Shown here: positions 7,372 through 14,174 of the stretch, in pieces
Layout: the number at the start of each line of letters is the position of its first letter
How positions within the stretch are numbered: the first letter of the stretch is position 1
Origin: Vulcanimicrobiota bacterium
GTDB taxonomy: Bacteria; Vulcanimicrobiota; Vulcanimicrobiia; Vulcanimicrobiales; Vulcanimicrobiaceae
NCBI GenBank assembly: GCA_019233415.1
Contig: JAFAMK010000128.1
Location: forward strand, 1-30,232
Direction of reading: 5' to 3'
DNA: 30,232 bases
The notes under the pieces: model-generated
The model's input: only the letters and a program-made list of their open reading frames with translations
Told to the model about the DNA's origin: nothing
The model's database searches: none
Made by a program: the position numbers and the translations under genes

Positions 7372-7788
7372 GTGACCGATCCGCGGCTGGTCACGCTCGG
7401 CTTCTCGTGCGCGTACATCGCCTACGTCGCCCTCGTGCGCGACCGCCGCGGCGCGCCGCCGGCCCGCGCGATCGAGGCCGCGATCCCGACCGGCATCGAG
7501 TTGACCGTCGCCCACGCGGGAACGATCAAGACATACCGCTTCGGAAGGCGTATTCTAGTTGGGAGGGCGCCCAGCGCCGATCTCCGACTCGACGATCCGC
7601 GGGTGAGCCGGTTGCACGCGCGAATCGAGATTCGGGACGACGGCGTCTACGTCGAGGACTTGGGCAGTCGCAACGGGACCACGGTGGACGGCATCGCCGT
7701 CGCCGAACCGCGGCGGCTGGCGGTCGACGACGAAGTCGCGGTTGGGTCGGCAGCCCTCGTCTTTCGAGGAGTCGGAGCATGGAGATAG
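7372..7788 (+). CDS. FhaB-like membrane-anchored FHA-domain protein
   Basis: The gene encodes 138 residues from GTG 7372, one base after the previous stop. An N-terminal hydrophobic segment (about 6-22) probably anchors it in the membrane. The FHA domain covers 55-132 with Gly-Arg (64-65), SRLHA (79-83) and SRNGT (99-103), the phosphothreonine-contact residues. This layout, one N-terminal membrane helix and a C-terminal FHA domain, is that of FhaB/FipA of Actinobacteria, which links Ser/Thr phosphorylation to cell-wall synthesis. The end overlaps the start of the PP2C-fold gene by 10 nt. The phosphoprotein partner is unknown. Confidence 0.87.
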   Translation: MTDPRLVTLGFSCAYIAYVALVRDRRGAPPARAIEAAIPTGIELTVAHAGTIKTYRFGRRILVGRAPSADLRLDDPRVSRLHARIEIRDDGVYVEDLGSRNGTTVDGIAVAEPRRLAVDDEVAVGSAALVFRGVGAWR

Positions 7789-8579
7789 CGGTCGGGTCGC
7801 GGCCCGGGGTCCCGCAGCGCGGCGGCGACGAGGCATACGTCGCCGAGATCGTGGCGCCCGGGATCGTGCTGCTCGCCGTCGCCCACGGGTTCGGCCGCAT
7901 CCGAGAACGCTCCGCACCGACCGTCGCCGCGCAGGCCGTCCGCGACAGCCTCAAGCGCCGCGTCCGCGGCGAGCGCCGCGACCCCCGCACTTCCCTCGCC
8001 GCCGCCTTCTCGGCGGCCAACGCCCGCGTCTACGCCCACTCCGGCAGCACCGACGACTACGTCGCCTCGGGCACCTCGCTGACCGCTGCGCTGATCGTCG
8101 GCGACCATGCCTTCGTCGGCCACGTCGGGGCGACGCGGGCCTACCTCGGCCGCGACGGCGCGCTCACGACGCTGACGACCGACGACACGATCGGCGAGGG
8201 CCAGCTGCGGCTGCTGACGCGCACGCTCGGGACGCAGCCGACGCTCGAGCCGGCGCTCGCCCACCTGCGCTTGATGCACGGCGACGCACTCGTGCTCTCC
8301 AGCGGCGCGCTGCACGAGCTGCTCGACGAGGACGAGATCGCCGACGCGCTGCGCGTCTCGGCGTCGTCCGAGGACGTCACGGCGCGGCTGCTCGCGATCG
8401 CCGGGATTCGCGGCGACGGCGCCGGGACGGTGATCGTCGGGCGCGCGTTCCACGAGGTCGCGCCCGAGTCGTCGAGCCGGCGCCCGCAGATGCGCGACGC
8501 CGTGCTCGCGCTCGCCGCGATCCTGGCCGCGACGATCGTCGCGATCCTGATGCTCCACTCGATGTTCGCCGCCACGTGA
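7779..8579 (+). CDS. PP2C-fold protein with degenerate active site (probable pseudophosphatase), C-terminal membrane helix
   Basis: The protein has 266 residues. ATG 7779 has GAGGAG at 7766-7771. PP2C landmarks are recognisable in order but their aspartates are gone. The usual ADGMGG reads AHGFGR (35-40), the usual VGDSRAY reads VGATRAY (116-122), the usual SDGL reads SGAL (175-178), and the final DNVT aligns with GAGT (214-217). These Asp residues bind the two metals in PstP-type phosphatases, so catalysis is unlikely. Residues about 241-260 form one transmembrane helix, as in PstP, but almost no extracytoplasmic part follows. It sits exactly where PstP lies in the mycobacterial fhaA-fhaB-pstP-rodA order. 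I infer a regulatory or scaffolding role that binds phosphoproteins or the FHA partners. Confidence 0.78.
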   Translation: MEIAVGSRPGVPQRGGDEAYVAEIVAPGIVLLAVAHGFGRIRERSAPTVAAQAVRDSLKRRVRGERRDPRTSLAAAFSAANARVYAHSGSTDDYVASGTSLTAALIVGDHAFVGHVGATRAYLGRDGALTTLTTDDTIGEGQLRLLTRTLGTQPTLEPALAHLRLMHGDALVLSSGALHELLDEDEIADALRVSASSEDVTARLLAIAGIRGDGAGTVIVGRAFHEVAPESSSRRPQMRDAVLALAAILAATIVAILMLHSMFAAT

Positions 8580-8584
8580 TCCGT

Positions 8585-8628
8585 CCTTCGACAAGCTCAG
8601 GATGACGGCGACAAGCTCAGGATGACGG
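8585..8628. repeat. Two tandem units of a dispersed repeat
   Basis: The 20-mer CGACAAGCTCAGGATGACGG occurs twice head to tail at 8589-8608 and 8609-8628. Including CCTT before the first unit, 24 nt (8585-8608) match the opposite strand of 19300-19323 exactly. It fills the gap between the PP2C-like and SEDS genes and supplies the ATG used as the SEDS start. Confidence 0.85.
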
Positions 8629-9872
8629 AGGCGTTTTCACGCCTGCGGGCGTGCGCGCCGATGGTCGTCGCCCTCGTCCTCGCCGCGCTGACGCTTCGGC
8701 TGGCGCCGGTCGGCGCGCTGCTGCCGAGCTGGCTCCCGGCGGTGCTCGCGCTGCTCGCACTGGCCTGGCCGCTGCTGCGCCCGGCCGGCGTCACGCGCGA
8801 CGACACGCTCCCGGCGCTCGCGGTGCTGCTCGCGTCGATCGGCCTCGCCGTCGTCGCGCGGCTCTCGCCGGAGCTGGCGCACAAACAGATCATCTGGCTC
8901 GCGTTCTCGCTCGTGCTCGCGGTCGCGGCCGGCCCGATGTTCGCGCGCTTCCGCGTCCTCGCCGCGTACAAGTACATCTGGATCCTCGGGACGATCGTGC
9001 TGTTCGTCGCGCTCGCGCTGTTCGGCCAGGAGGTCAACGGGGCGCGGCTTTGGATTCGGCTCGGGCCGGTGCAGTTCGAACCGGTCGAGGTCATCAAGCT
9101 GCTCGTCGTGCTGTTCATGGCGTCGTACCTGGCGGAAACGGCCGACGTCATCGCGCGCACGCGGCCGTGGTCGGTGCGCGCGAACGCGAAGTACCTCGGC
9201 CCGCTCTTCCTCGGGTGGGGCGTCTCGATGGGGATTCTCGTGTTCGAGCGCGACATCGGGATGGCGACGCTGCTGCTCGCGACGTTCGTCGTGATGCTCT
9301 ACGTCGCGACGCGGCGCGTCGACCTCATCGCCGGCGCGAGCATCGTGTTCGGCTTCGCGGCGTGGCTCGCGTCGACGCACTACGCGTACGTCGAGCGGCG
9401 GATCGCGGTCTGGAAGGACCCGTTCCACGACCCGCTCGGCGCCGGCTATCAGGCCGTGCAGTCGCTGTTCTCGCTCGCCAGCGGCGGGCTGTTCGGCACC
9501 GGCTACGGGCACGGGCGTCCCGACTACATCCCCGAGGTCGCGACCGACTACGTCTACGCGGCGTTCGGCGAGGAGTGGGGCGCCGTCGGCGCGATCGCGC
9601 TGCTCGCGGTCTTCCTCGCCGTCGTGCTGCGCGCGCTGCGCGTCGCGCAGCGCACCCCGGACCAGTACGGCAAGCTGCTCGCCACCGGGCTCGCCGCGGT
9701 CTTCGGGTTCCAGATTCTGATCATCGTCGGCGGCGTGCTGCGGCTCTTCCCGCTGACCGGGATCACGCTGCCGTTCATCTCGTACGGCGGCAGCTCGCTG
9801 GTCACGAACTTCCTGCTCGTCGCGCTGGTGTGGGCGATCTCCAGCGAACGGCGCGTTGGGCAGAACCGCTGA
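8622..9872 (+). CDS. SEDS-family peptidoglycan glycosyltransferase (FtsW/RodA)
   Basis: The gene encodes 416 residues with about ten membrane helices. SEDS proteins polymerise glycan strands from lipid II with a class B PBP. Recognisable segments are NGARLWIRLG (139-148) and EPVEVIKL (153-160), the ERDIG loop (about 209-213, aligning with the essential Asp region) and FISYGGSSL near 385, the family signature PROSITE uses for FtsW/RodA/SpoVE. FtsW and RodA cannot be told apart here. Its place after fhaA-fhaB-PP2C suggests the RodA-like member of that operon. The start at ATG 8622 lies inside a dispersed repeat; ATG 8661 (residue 14), just before the first helix, is the alternative. The end overlaps the next gene by 17 nt. 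No class B PBP gene follows, which is unusual. Confidence 0.9.
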   Translation: MTEAFSRLRACAPMVVALVLAALTLRLAPVGALLPSWLPAVLALLALAWPLLRPAGVTRDDTLPALAVLLASIGLAVVARLSPELAHKQIIWLAFSLVLAVAAGPMFARFRVLAAYKYIWILGTIVLFVALALFGQEVNGARLWIRLGPVQFEPVEVIKLLVVLFMASYLAETADVIARTRPWSVRANAKYLGPLFLGWGVSMGILVFERDIGMATLLLATFVVMLYVATRRVDLIAGASIVFGFAAWLASTHYAYVERRIAVWKDPFHDPLGAGYQAVQSLFSLASGGLFGTGYGHGRPDYIPEVATDYVYAAFGEEWGAVGAIALLAVFLAVVLRALRVAQRTPDQYGKLLATGLAAVFGFQILIIVGGVLRLFPLTGITLPFISYGGSSLVTNFLLVALVWAISSERRVGQNR

Positions 9873-10716
9873 TCTGATCTGGGCGACGATCCTGGGTGGG
9901 TCGCTGCTCGCGATCGGGGTCGGCTTTGCCGGCGGCCGTCACTACGGAACGACCGCGCTGCGGCCGGTGCCGCTGCCGGCGGCGATCCCGCCGGCGGAGA
10001 TTCGCCCGCGCACGCTCGACCGGGCCCTGCGCGGGAGCGGCTCGTTCGACGCGGGCGACGACGACCCGGACCCCTACGGCGACCCGGACCACGCCGTCGC
10101 GACGCGCCCCGCGGGCTGGGCGCCACCGGCGTTCGACGAGCGGCACGAGCGTCCGCGCGTCGCGGTGCTCGTCGTGGGGGCCGACCGCGCCGCGGCGGCG
10201 CTGGCGCCGTTCCTCGCCGAGCCGTTTCCGCTCGCGGTTGCGATCACGCCCGACCTCGGCGCGCCGGCGCTGCGCGCGGCACGTGAGGCCGGGAAGACGG
10301 CGCTCGTCGACTGCGGCGGCGCCGACCTCGGCGCAATCGTCGCGCTGCGCCGTGCCGGGGCGGCCGGGATCGTCTGCTCGACCGCCGACCCCGCGCGCGC
10401 CGACGCGCTCCTGGCCGCGAACCGCGACGGCTTCGTCTTCGACGACCTGGTCGAGAGCGACGCGCTCTACCGCGCCGCGCGGGCCCACGGCCGGCCTGCC
10501 GTCTCGCGCGACGTCGTCGCCGACGCACGCGAGGAGAGCGCCTACGTCGACTTCCTGTTCGCGCAGGCGCTGGCGATCGCGCGCCGCACCGGCGTCGCGA
10601 CGGTCGCGGTCCACGCGCGCCCCGGCTCGCTCCGGGCGCTCGAGCGATTCGCCGCCCGCGCCGACCGCGACGACGTCGCGATCGTCGCGCCGGCCGACCT
10701 GACCGGGTCGCCCTGA
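9856..10716 (+). CDS. Degenerate divergent polysaccharide deacetylase-like (YibQ-type) membrane-anchored protein
   Basis: The gene encodes 286 residues, apparently starting at TTG 9856 inside the end of the SEDS gene; no later start keeps the N-terminal helix. Residues 7-27 form a signal anchor, followed by a Pro/Asp-rich linker to about 95. The globular part has the layout of the divergent polysaccharide deacetylase (DUF610/YibQ) NodB-like barrel: RVAVLVVGAD, PFPLAVAITPDLGAPALRAA, and near the end VAVHARPGSLRALERF followed by VAIVAPADL. The usual catalytic Asp pair of the first strand is replaced (VVGAD), so it may be non-catalytic. Its neighbour suggests a periplasmic, peptidoglycan-related job, in the position where a PBP is often found. 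The family call is tentative. Confidence 0.55.
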   Translation: MGRTADLIWATILGGSLLAIGVGFAGGRHYGTTALRPVPLPAAIPPAEIRPRTLDRALRGSGSFDAGDDDPDPYGDPDHAVATRPAGWAPPAFDERHERPRVAVLVVGADRAAAALAPFLAEPFPLAVAITPDLGAPALRAAREAGKTALVDCGGADLGAIVALRRAGAAGIVCSTADPARADALLAANRDGFVFDDLVESDALYRAARAHGRPAVSRDVVADAREESAYVDFLFAQALAIARRTGVATVAVHARPGSLRALERFAARADRDDVAIVAPADLTGSP

Positions 10717-10796
10717 AAAAATTGTGGATAGCCGGGCTCAAGCTAGCGACCTGTGCGTACGATAGCTTTACAAGACGGGTGGGAGCGCTTTACTTG

Positions 10797-10810
10797 GGTG
10801 AAAGGACACC
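10797..10810 (+). promoter_or_regulatory. Possible hairpin holding the ribosome binding site
   Basis: GGTG (10797-10800) can pair with CACC (10807-10810), leaving AAAGGA, the likely Shine-Dalgarno of the gene starting at 10812, in the loop. A further inverted repeat, AAGCTA (10740-10745) and TAGCTT (10763-10768), lies upstream. Both are short and may be fortuitous. Confidence 0.3.
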
Positions 10811-10811
10811 G

Positions 10812-10994
10812 GTGCCTGACTCCGACTTGGCCCCCGCCTACGACCGCCGCCGCGGCCCCCGCCGCGTGACGCCGCTCGACGTCGAGATCGACCGCCGCGC
10901 GGGCGACCGCCGGAACACGCCCGGGATCGAGGCCCTGCTCCGCGCCGTCCTGAGCGCCGGCCCGTACGAAGAGGAAGACCTCCTGACGATCTGA
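10812..10994 (+). CDS. Small charged protein of unknown function
   Basis: GTG 10812 with AAAGGA 5 nt upstream gives 60 residues. The frame is open back to TTG 10722, but that stretch looks like a promoter/leader: lower GC, inverted repeat, TACGAT-like element at 10758-10763. The protein is rich in Arg and Asp, with a repeated D-R-R-x-G-x-R theme at about 11-17 and 28-34, and an amphipathic C-terminal half ending EEEDLLTI. I do not recognise a family. It may be a small cytoplasmic nucleic-acid- or protein-binding factor, but nothing in the context fixes this. It stands between the SEDS cluster and the DUF5671 pair. Confidence 0.5.
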   Translation: MPDSDLAPAYDRRRGPRRVTPLDVEIDRRAGDRRNTPGIEALLRAVLSAGPYEEEDLLTI

Positions 10995-11049
10995 GCGCTC
11001 CGTAGAACTACCGACGCCTCGCGACACTCGGGCGCGCTACCCTCTGGGC

Positions 11050-11703
11050 ATGGACGAACTTCAGAAGGACGGGCTCGGCGAACTGCGGGGCTTCGTCCGC
11101 ACCGCGAAAGACGCGGCGGTTCCGGATGCGGCGCTCGTCGCACTGCTCAAGCAGAACGGATGGTCGGAGCGCGTCGTGTACCGCGCGCTTTCGGCGTACT
11201 ACGGCGAGCGGCTCGGCGTCGTGCCGCCAGCGCGCGGAGGCGGCGGCGTCTCGGCGCGCGACGCGTTCTACTACCTGCTCAACTTCATCACGCTCGGGTT
11301 CTGGACGACCGCGCTCGGCTCGATCTTCTACGTGCTGATCGCGCGGATGTTCCCGGACCCCGTGAACTACTACGAGCACGGTGCGCTAATCAACGAGGTT
11401 TCGTGGCAGCTCGCGACCGTGCTCGTCGCGTTCCCGGTCTTCGCGCTCCTGCACCGGGTGATCCGCCGCGAACTCGCGGCGCGGCCCGAGGCCGCGGACT
11501 CCGGCGTGCGCGCCTGGCTGACGTACGTCGCGCTCGTGATCGCCGCGTGCGTCGCGCTCGGCGACGGGATCGCGTTCTTGAGCGACTTCCTGCGCGGCGC
11601 GCTCACGATGCGCTACGTCCTCGACACATTGGTCGTGCTCGTGCTCAGCGGCGGCGTCTTCGCGTACTACCTCACCGACCTGCGCACGCGGCCCGCGCGA
11701 TGA
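11050..11703 (+). CDS. DUF5671-type integral membrane protein
   Basis: The gene encodes 217 residues. The first 55 residues are a soluble segment in which a helix pair (KDAAVPDAALVALLKQNGWS, then ERVVYRALSAYY) resembles the small helical module often placed before DUF5671. From about residue 70 there are four predicted helices, beginning with the characteristic ARDAFYYLLNFITLGFWTTALGSIFY and IARMFPDP. DUF5671 proteins have no established function. The stop overlaps the start of the next gene by 4 nt (ATGA), so the two form a unit. Confidence 0.75.
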   Translation: MDELQKDGLGELRGFVRTAKDAAVPDAALVALLKQNGWSERVVYRALSAYYGERLGVVPPARGGGGVSARDAFYYLLNFITLGFWTTALGSIFYVLIARMFPDPVNYYEHGALINEVSWQLATVLVAFPVFALLHRVIRRELAARPEAADSGVRAWLTYVALVIAACVALGDGIAFLSDFLRGALTMRYVLDTLVVLVLSGGVFAYYLTDLRTRPAR

Positions 11704-12152
11704 ACCGCGAAACGATCGTCACGACCGCCGTCGTCGCGCTTGTCGCGGGCGGCGTCGGCGCCGGCTTCTGGCTCACCGGCTCGCCCAGTCACGCGCGGTT
11801 AGTCGCACTCGACGAGCGCCGCGTCAGCGACCTGCAAGATCTCGTCGCGGCGATCGACACGCACTACGGCAAGACCGCCGGCGCGCATCGCCTGCCGCTT
11901 CCGGCTGTGCTGCCGAACAGCGTGCGGCGGGTCTCCTCGTTTGCGCCGGCGAGCGCCGACGATCCGGTCACGCACCGTCCGTACGACTATCAGCGAACCG
12001 GTGCATCGACCTATCGCCTGTGCGCGACGTTCGCGACACCGGCGTCGGACACGGGCTGGCGCGGCTACACGAGCCGCACCGACTGGAGCCATCCTGCCGG
12101 ACGCACGTGCTTCGCGCTCACCGTTCAATTCGACCCAGGTGCGCGGAAATAG
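11700..12152 (+). CDS. Membrane-anchored pseudopilin-like protein paired with the DUF5671 gene
   Basis: The gene encodes 150 residues. An N-terminal hydrophobic helix (about 7-26) is followed by an extracytoplasmic domain with VSDLQDLVAAIDTHY, and later DPVTHRPYDYQRTGASTYRLCATFAT. The last segment looks like the C-terminal beta region of type II secretion pseudopilins (Asp-Pro-x-x-x-x-x-Tyr-x-Tyr, then Y-x-L-C-A). Two cysteines (CATF, CFAL) could form a disulfide. There is no type IV pilin cleavage motif (Gly-Phe-x-x-x-Glu), so it is probably not assembled as a pilin. Start overlap with the DUF5671 gene suggests the proteins act together. Function is unknown. Confidence 0.65.
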   Translation: MNRETIVTTAVVALVAGGVGAGFWLTGSPSHARLVALDERRVSDLQDLVAAIDTHYGKTAGAHRLPLPAVLPNSVRRVSSFAPASADDPVTHRPYDYQRTGASTYRLCATFATPASDTGWRGYTSRTDWSHPAGRTCFALTVQFDPGARK

Positions 12153-12426
12153 GACGACATCGCCAACGTGCATGCTGAGGCGCGTTGCTCTGATGGCGAT
12201 TCTAGCGACATCGCGCAAAAGCTGCGTCGAGTAAGGTTCGTCGATCGAGCCACAATGTAGCTCCCCTCCGGCATGCCAAGGCCAAGAAGCGGCCACCGCC
12301 TGCTTCGTTACGACGTTGTTAATGATGCGCTCTATTCCAAAGTGCTATCATCGGCTGACCATCCCCGGGACTCGATTCCATCCACGATGATCGGTAGGGA
12401 CTGATGGTTGACGATTTAGGCCGCCA
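12153..12426. other. 274-bp intergenic region with lower GC, start of an atypical-composition segment
   Basis: No gene is supported here. Base composition drops clearly toward 12300-12420 and stays low through the next two genes. A TATCAT element at 12346-12351 could be a -10 box, without a convincing -35. The minus strand is open across about 12150-12296 and reads as plausible protein, but it continues into antisense of the preceding gene and has no recognisable motif. It may be a remnant. Confidence 0.4.
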
Positions 12427-13725
12427 GTGAGGCGCCATCGCTTTATCCTCTCGGCCGCAGCGTTCGCGGCCGTTCCAGCAACGCTATCCGTCTCTCAAGA
12501 GAGGGTGTTCGCCATGACAACCATGACACAGCCGCCTACGAGCGGTGCTAGTTCGGTTATTCCATTTCCGAAGGTGCATGTTCCTGATGCCGAACTGGAC
12601 GATCTGCGTCGACGGATCAAGGCTACGCGATGGCCGTCCCGTGAGCTCGTTTCGGATCAGTCGCAAGGTGTGCAGCTGGCGATGATACAGGCGCTCGCGA
12701 GTTATTGGGGCGGAGAGTATGACTGGCGCACGCTCGAAACGAAATTGAATGCACTACCACAGTTCTCGACTCAAATCGACGGTCAGGAAATCCATTTCAT
12801 TCACGTGCGCTCGAAGAACGCGAACGCACTGCCCCTGATCGTCACTCATGGATGGCCCGGTTCTGTCCTCGAACAGCTCAAGATCATTGCGCCGTTGACG
12901 GATCCGACGTCCCACGGAGCGGAAGCCACCGATGCTTTCGATGTGGTCATTCCGTCGATGCCTGGACACGGCTTTTCCCCGGCACCGTCGACGCCTGGTT
13001 GGGATCCGGTGCGCATCGCCAAAGCATGGCTGGTTCTGATGGATCGCCTCGGCTACGATCGTTTCGTTGCGCAAGGTGGTGATTGGGGCGCGAACGTTAC
13101 CCAAGAGCTCGCGTTGCTCGAACCGGCGAAAGTCATCGGTATTCACACCAACATGCCGGGCACGGTTCCCGCCGACGTTCTGGCGGCAGCGAAATCGGGG
13201 GCGAAGTCACCAGTTGCGCTTTCCGGCGACGAACAGCAGGCGTTTGAGCAGCTGAGCGATTTTTATGCAAAACATCTCGGTTATGCGGTCGAGATGTCGA
13301 ATCGACCGCAAACGCTGTACGCCCTGCACGATTCGCCAATTGCTCTTGCAGCGTGGATGCTCGACCACGACAAAGACAGCTACGAAATGATCGCACCGGC
13401 GTTCTTCGGCAAGCCCGGTGGTCTTTCGCGTGACGACGTGCTCGATAACGTCACACTCTACTGGCTGACCAACAGCGGAATTCCGTCTGCTCGTCTATAC
13501 TGGGAAAATAAACTCGACTTCTTCGATATCAAGAACGTTCAGGTGCCAGTGGGTGTCAGCGCATTCCGATACGAGCTCTATCAGGCGCCGAAGAGCTGGA
13601 GCGAGAAGGCTTATCCGAAACTCGCGTACTACAAACGCCACGATGTGGGCGGCCATTTCGCGGCGTGGGAGCAGCCGCAGCTTTTTTGCGAGGACGTGCG
13701 CGGCACGTTCCGGTCGGTACGCTGA
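12427..13725 (+). CDS. Epoxide hydrolase (EHN-type alpha/beta hydrolase) with signal sequence
   Basis: The gene encodes 432 residues from GTG 12427. The N-terminus (MRRHRFILSAAAFAAVPATLS) looks like an export signal with paired arginines. ATG 12514, which has a purine-rich AGAGAGGG upstream, would give a cytoplasmic form without it. Residues 45-155 fit the epoxide hydrolase N-terminal domain (PF06441), followed by an alpha/beta hydrolase fold. The oxyanion motif is HGWPGS (141-146), the nucleophile Asp219 lies in GGDWGA, and the catalytic His410 lies in GGHFAAWEQP. It should open epoxides with water. It is coupled to a VOC gene (stop and start share one base). Codon use and GC are distinctly lower than in the flanks, suggesting recent acquisition. 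Substrate unknown. Confidence 0.88.
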   Translation: MRRHRFILSAAAFAAVPATLSVSQERVFAMTTMTQPPTSGASSVIPFPKVHVPDAELDDLRRRIKATRWPSRELVSDQSQGVQLAMIQALASYWGGEYDWRTLETKLNALPQFSTQIDGQEIHFIHVRSKNANALPLIVTHGWPGSVLEQLKIIAPLTDPTSHGAEATDAFDVVIPSMPGHGFSPAPSTPGWDPVRIAKAWLVLMDRLGYDRFVAQGGDWGANVTQELALLEPAKVIGIHTNMPGTVPADVLAAAKSGAKSPVALSGDEQQAFEQLSDFYAKHLGYAVEMSNRPQTLYALHDSPIALAAWMLDHDKDSYEMIAPAFFGKPGGLSRDDVLDNVTLYWLTNSGIPSARLYWENKLDFFDIKNVQVPVGVSAFRYELYQAPKSWSEKAYPKLAYYKRHDVGGHFAAWEQPQLFCEDVRGTFRSVR

Positions 13726-14174
13726 TGGACGCCGTGCCGGTCGGGCGGACGACCTACGAGATGCCACCCAAGGTGGGATTTACGGTTGCGCATTTCCTTA
13801 CCGTGTCGAACATCGAACGAAGCGTCGAGTACTATGCCAGAGTTTTCGATGGCGAAGTCGTTAGCCGGGGCGATGGGAACGCGCCGCCATATATCAGGAT
13901 CGCCAATACATGGTTGATTCTCAACGTCGGCGGTGGTCCAACCCCTGATAAGCCGACGGTTGTACTTCGGACCCCGGATCCAGACGAAATCAGCAGCTTC
14001 ATGAATATTCGTGTGGCCGATATTCAGGCCTGTTACGAACTTTGGAAAAGTCGTGGAGCGACATTCCTCACGGAGCCGATTCCGAAGTATGGCGAAATTC
14101 GATGCTACATCCGCGACCCCGACGGATATATCATCGAGGTCGGCCAAAGCACGGACGGTTTCAAGTACGGCTAG
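13725..14174 (+). CDS. Glyoxalase/bleomycin-resistance (VOC) family protein
   Basis: The gene encodes 149 residues from ATG 13725, which shares one base with the epoxide hydrolase stop. The fold repeats are visible: VAHFLTVSNIERSVEYYARVF at the start, and ADIQACYELWKSRGATFL with IRCYIRDPDGYIIEVGQ at the end. VOC proteins include dioxygenases, isomerases and resistance proteins. His19 or a nearby residue and Glu in IIEVGQ are candidate metal ligands, but no subgroup can be assigned. It shares the low GC of the preceding gene, and the two form a two-gene insert. Its stop overlaps the stop of the convergent zincin gene. Confidence 0.85.
   Translation: MDAVPVGRTTYEMPPKVGFTVAHFLTVSNIERSVEYYARVFDGEVVSRGDGNAPPYIRIANTWLILNVGGGPTPDKPTVVLRTPDPDEISSFMNIRVADIQACYELWKSRGATFLTEPIPKYGEIRCYIRDPDGYIIEVGQSTDGFKYG

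Noticed and set aside
5329..7515. Very long antisense open frame (728 codons) opposite fmt, rsmB and FHA genes
   Set aside because: Arg-rich low-complexity translation without motifs, opposite genes of certain identity; a product of high third-position GC.
8585..8628. CRISPR repeats
   Set aside because: Only two units, head to tail with no spacers, and another copy in a coding gene; a dispersed repeat, with no cas gene in the window.
12153..12426. tRNA or attachment site at the edge of the low-GC insert
   Set aside because: No cloverleaf or direct repeats bracketing the insert could be seen by eye.
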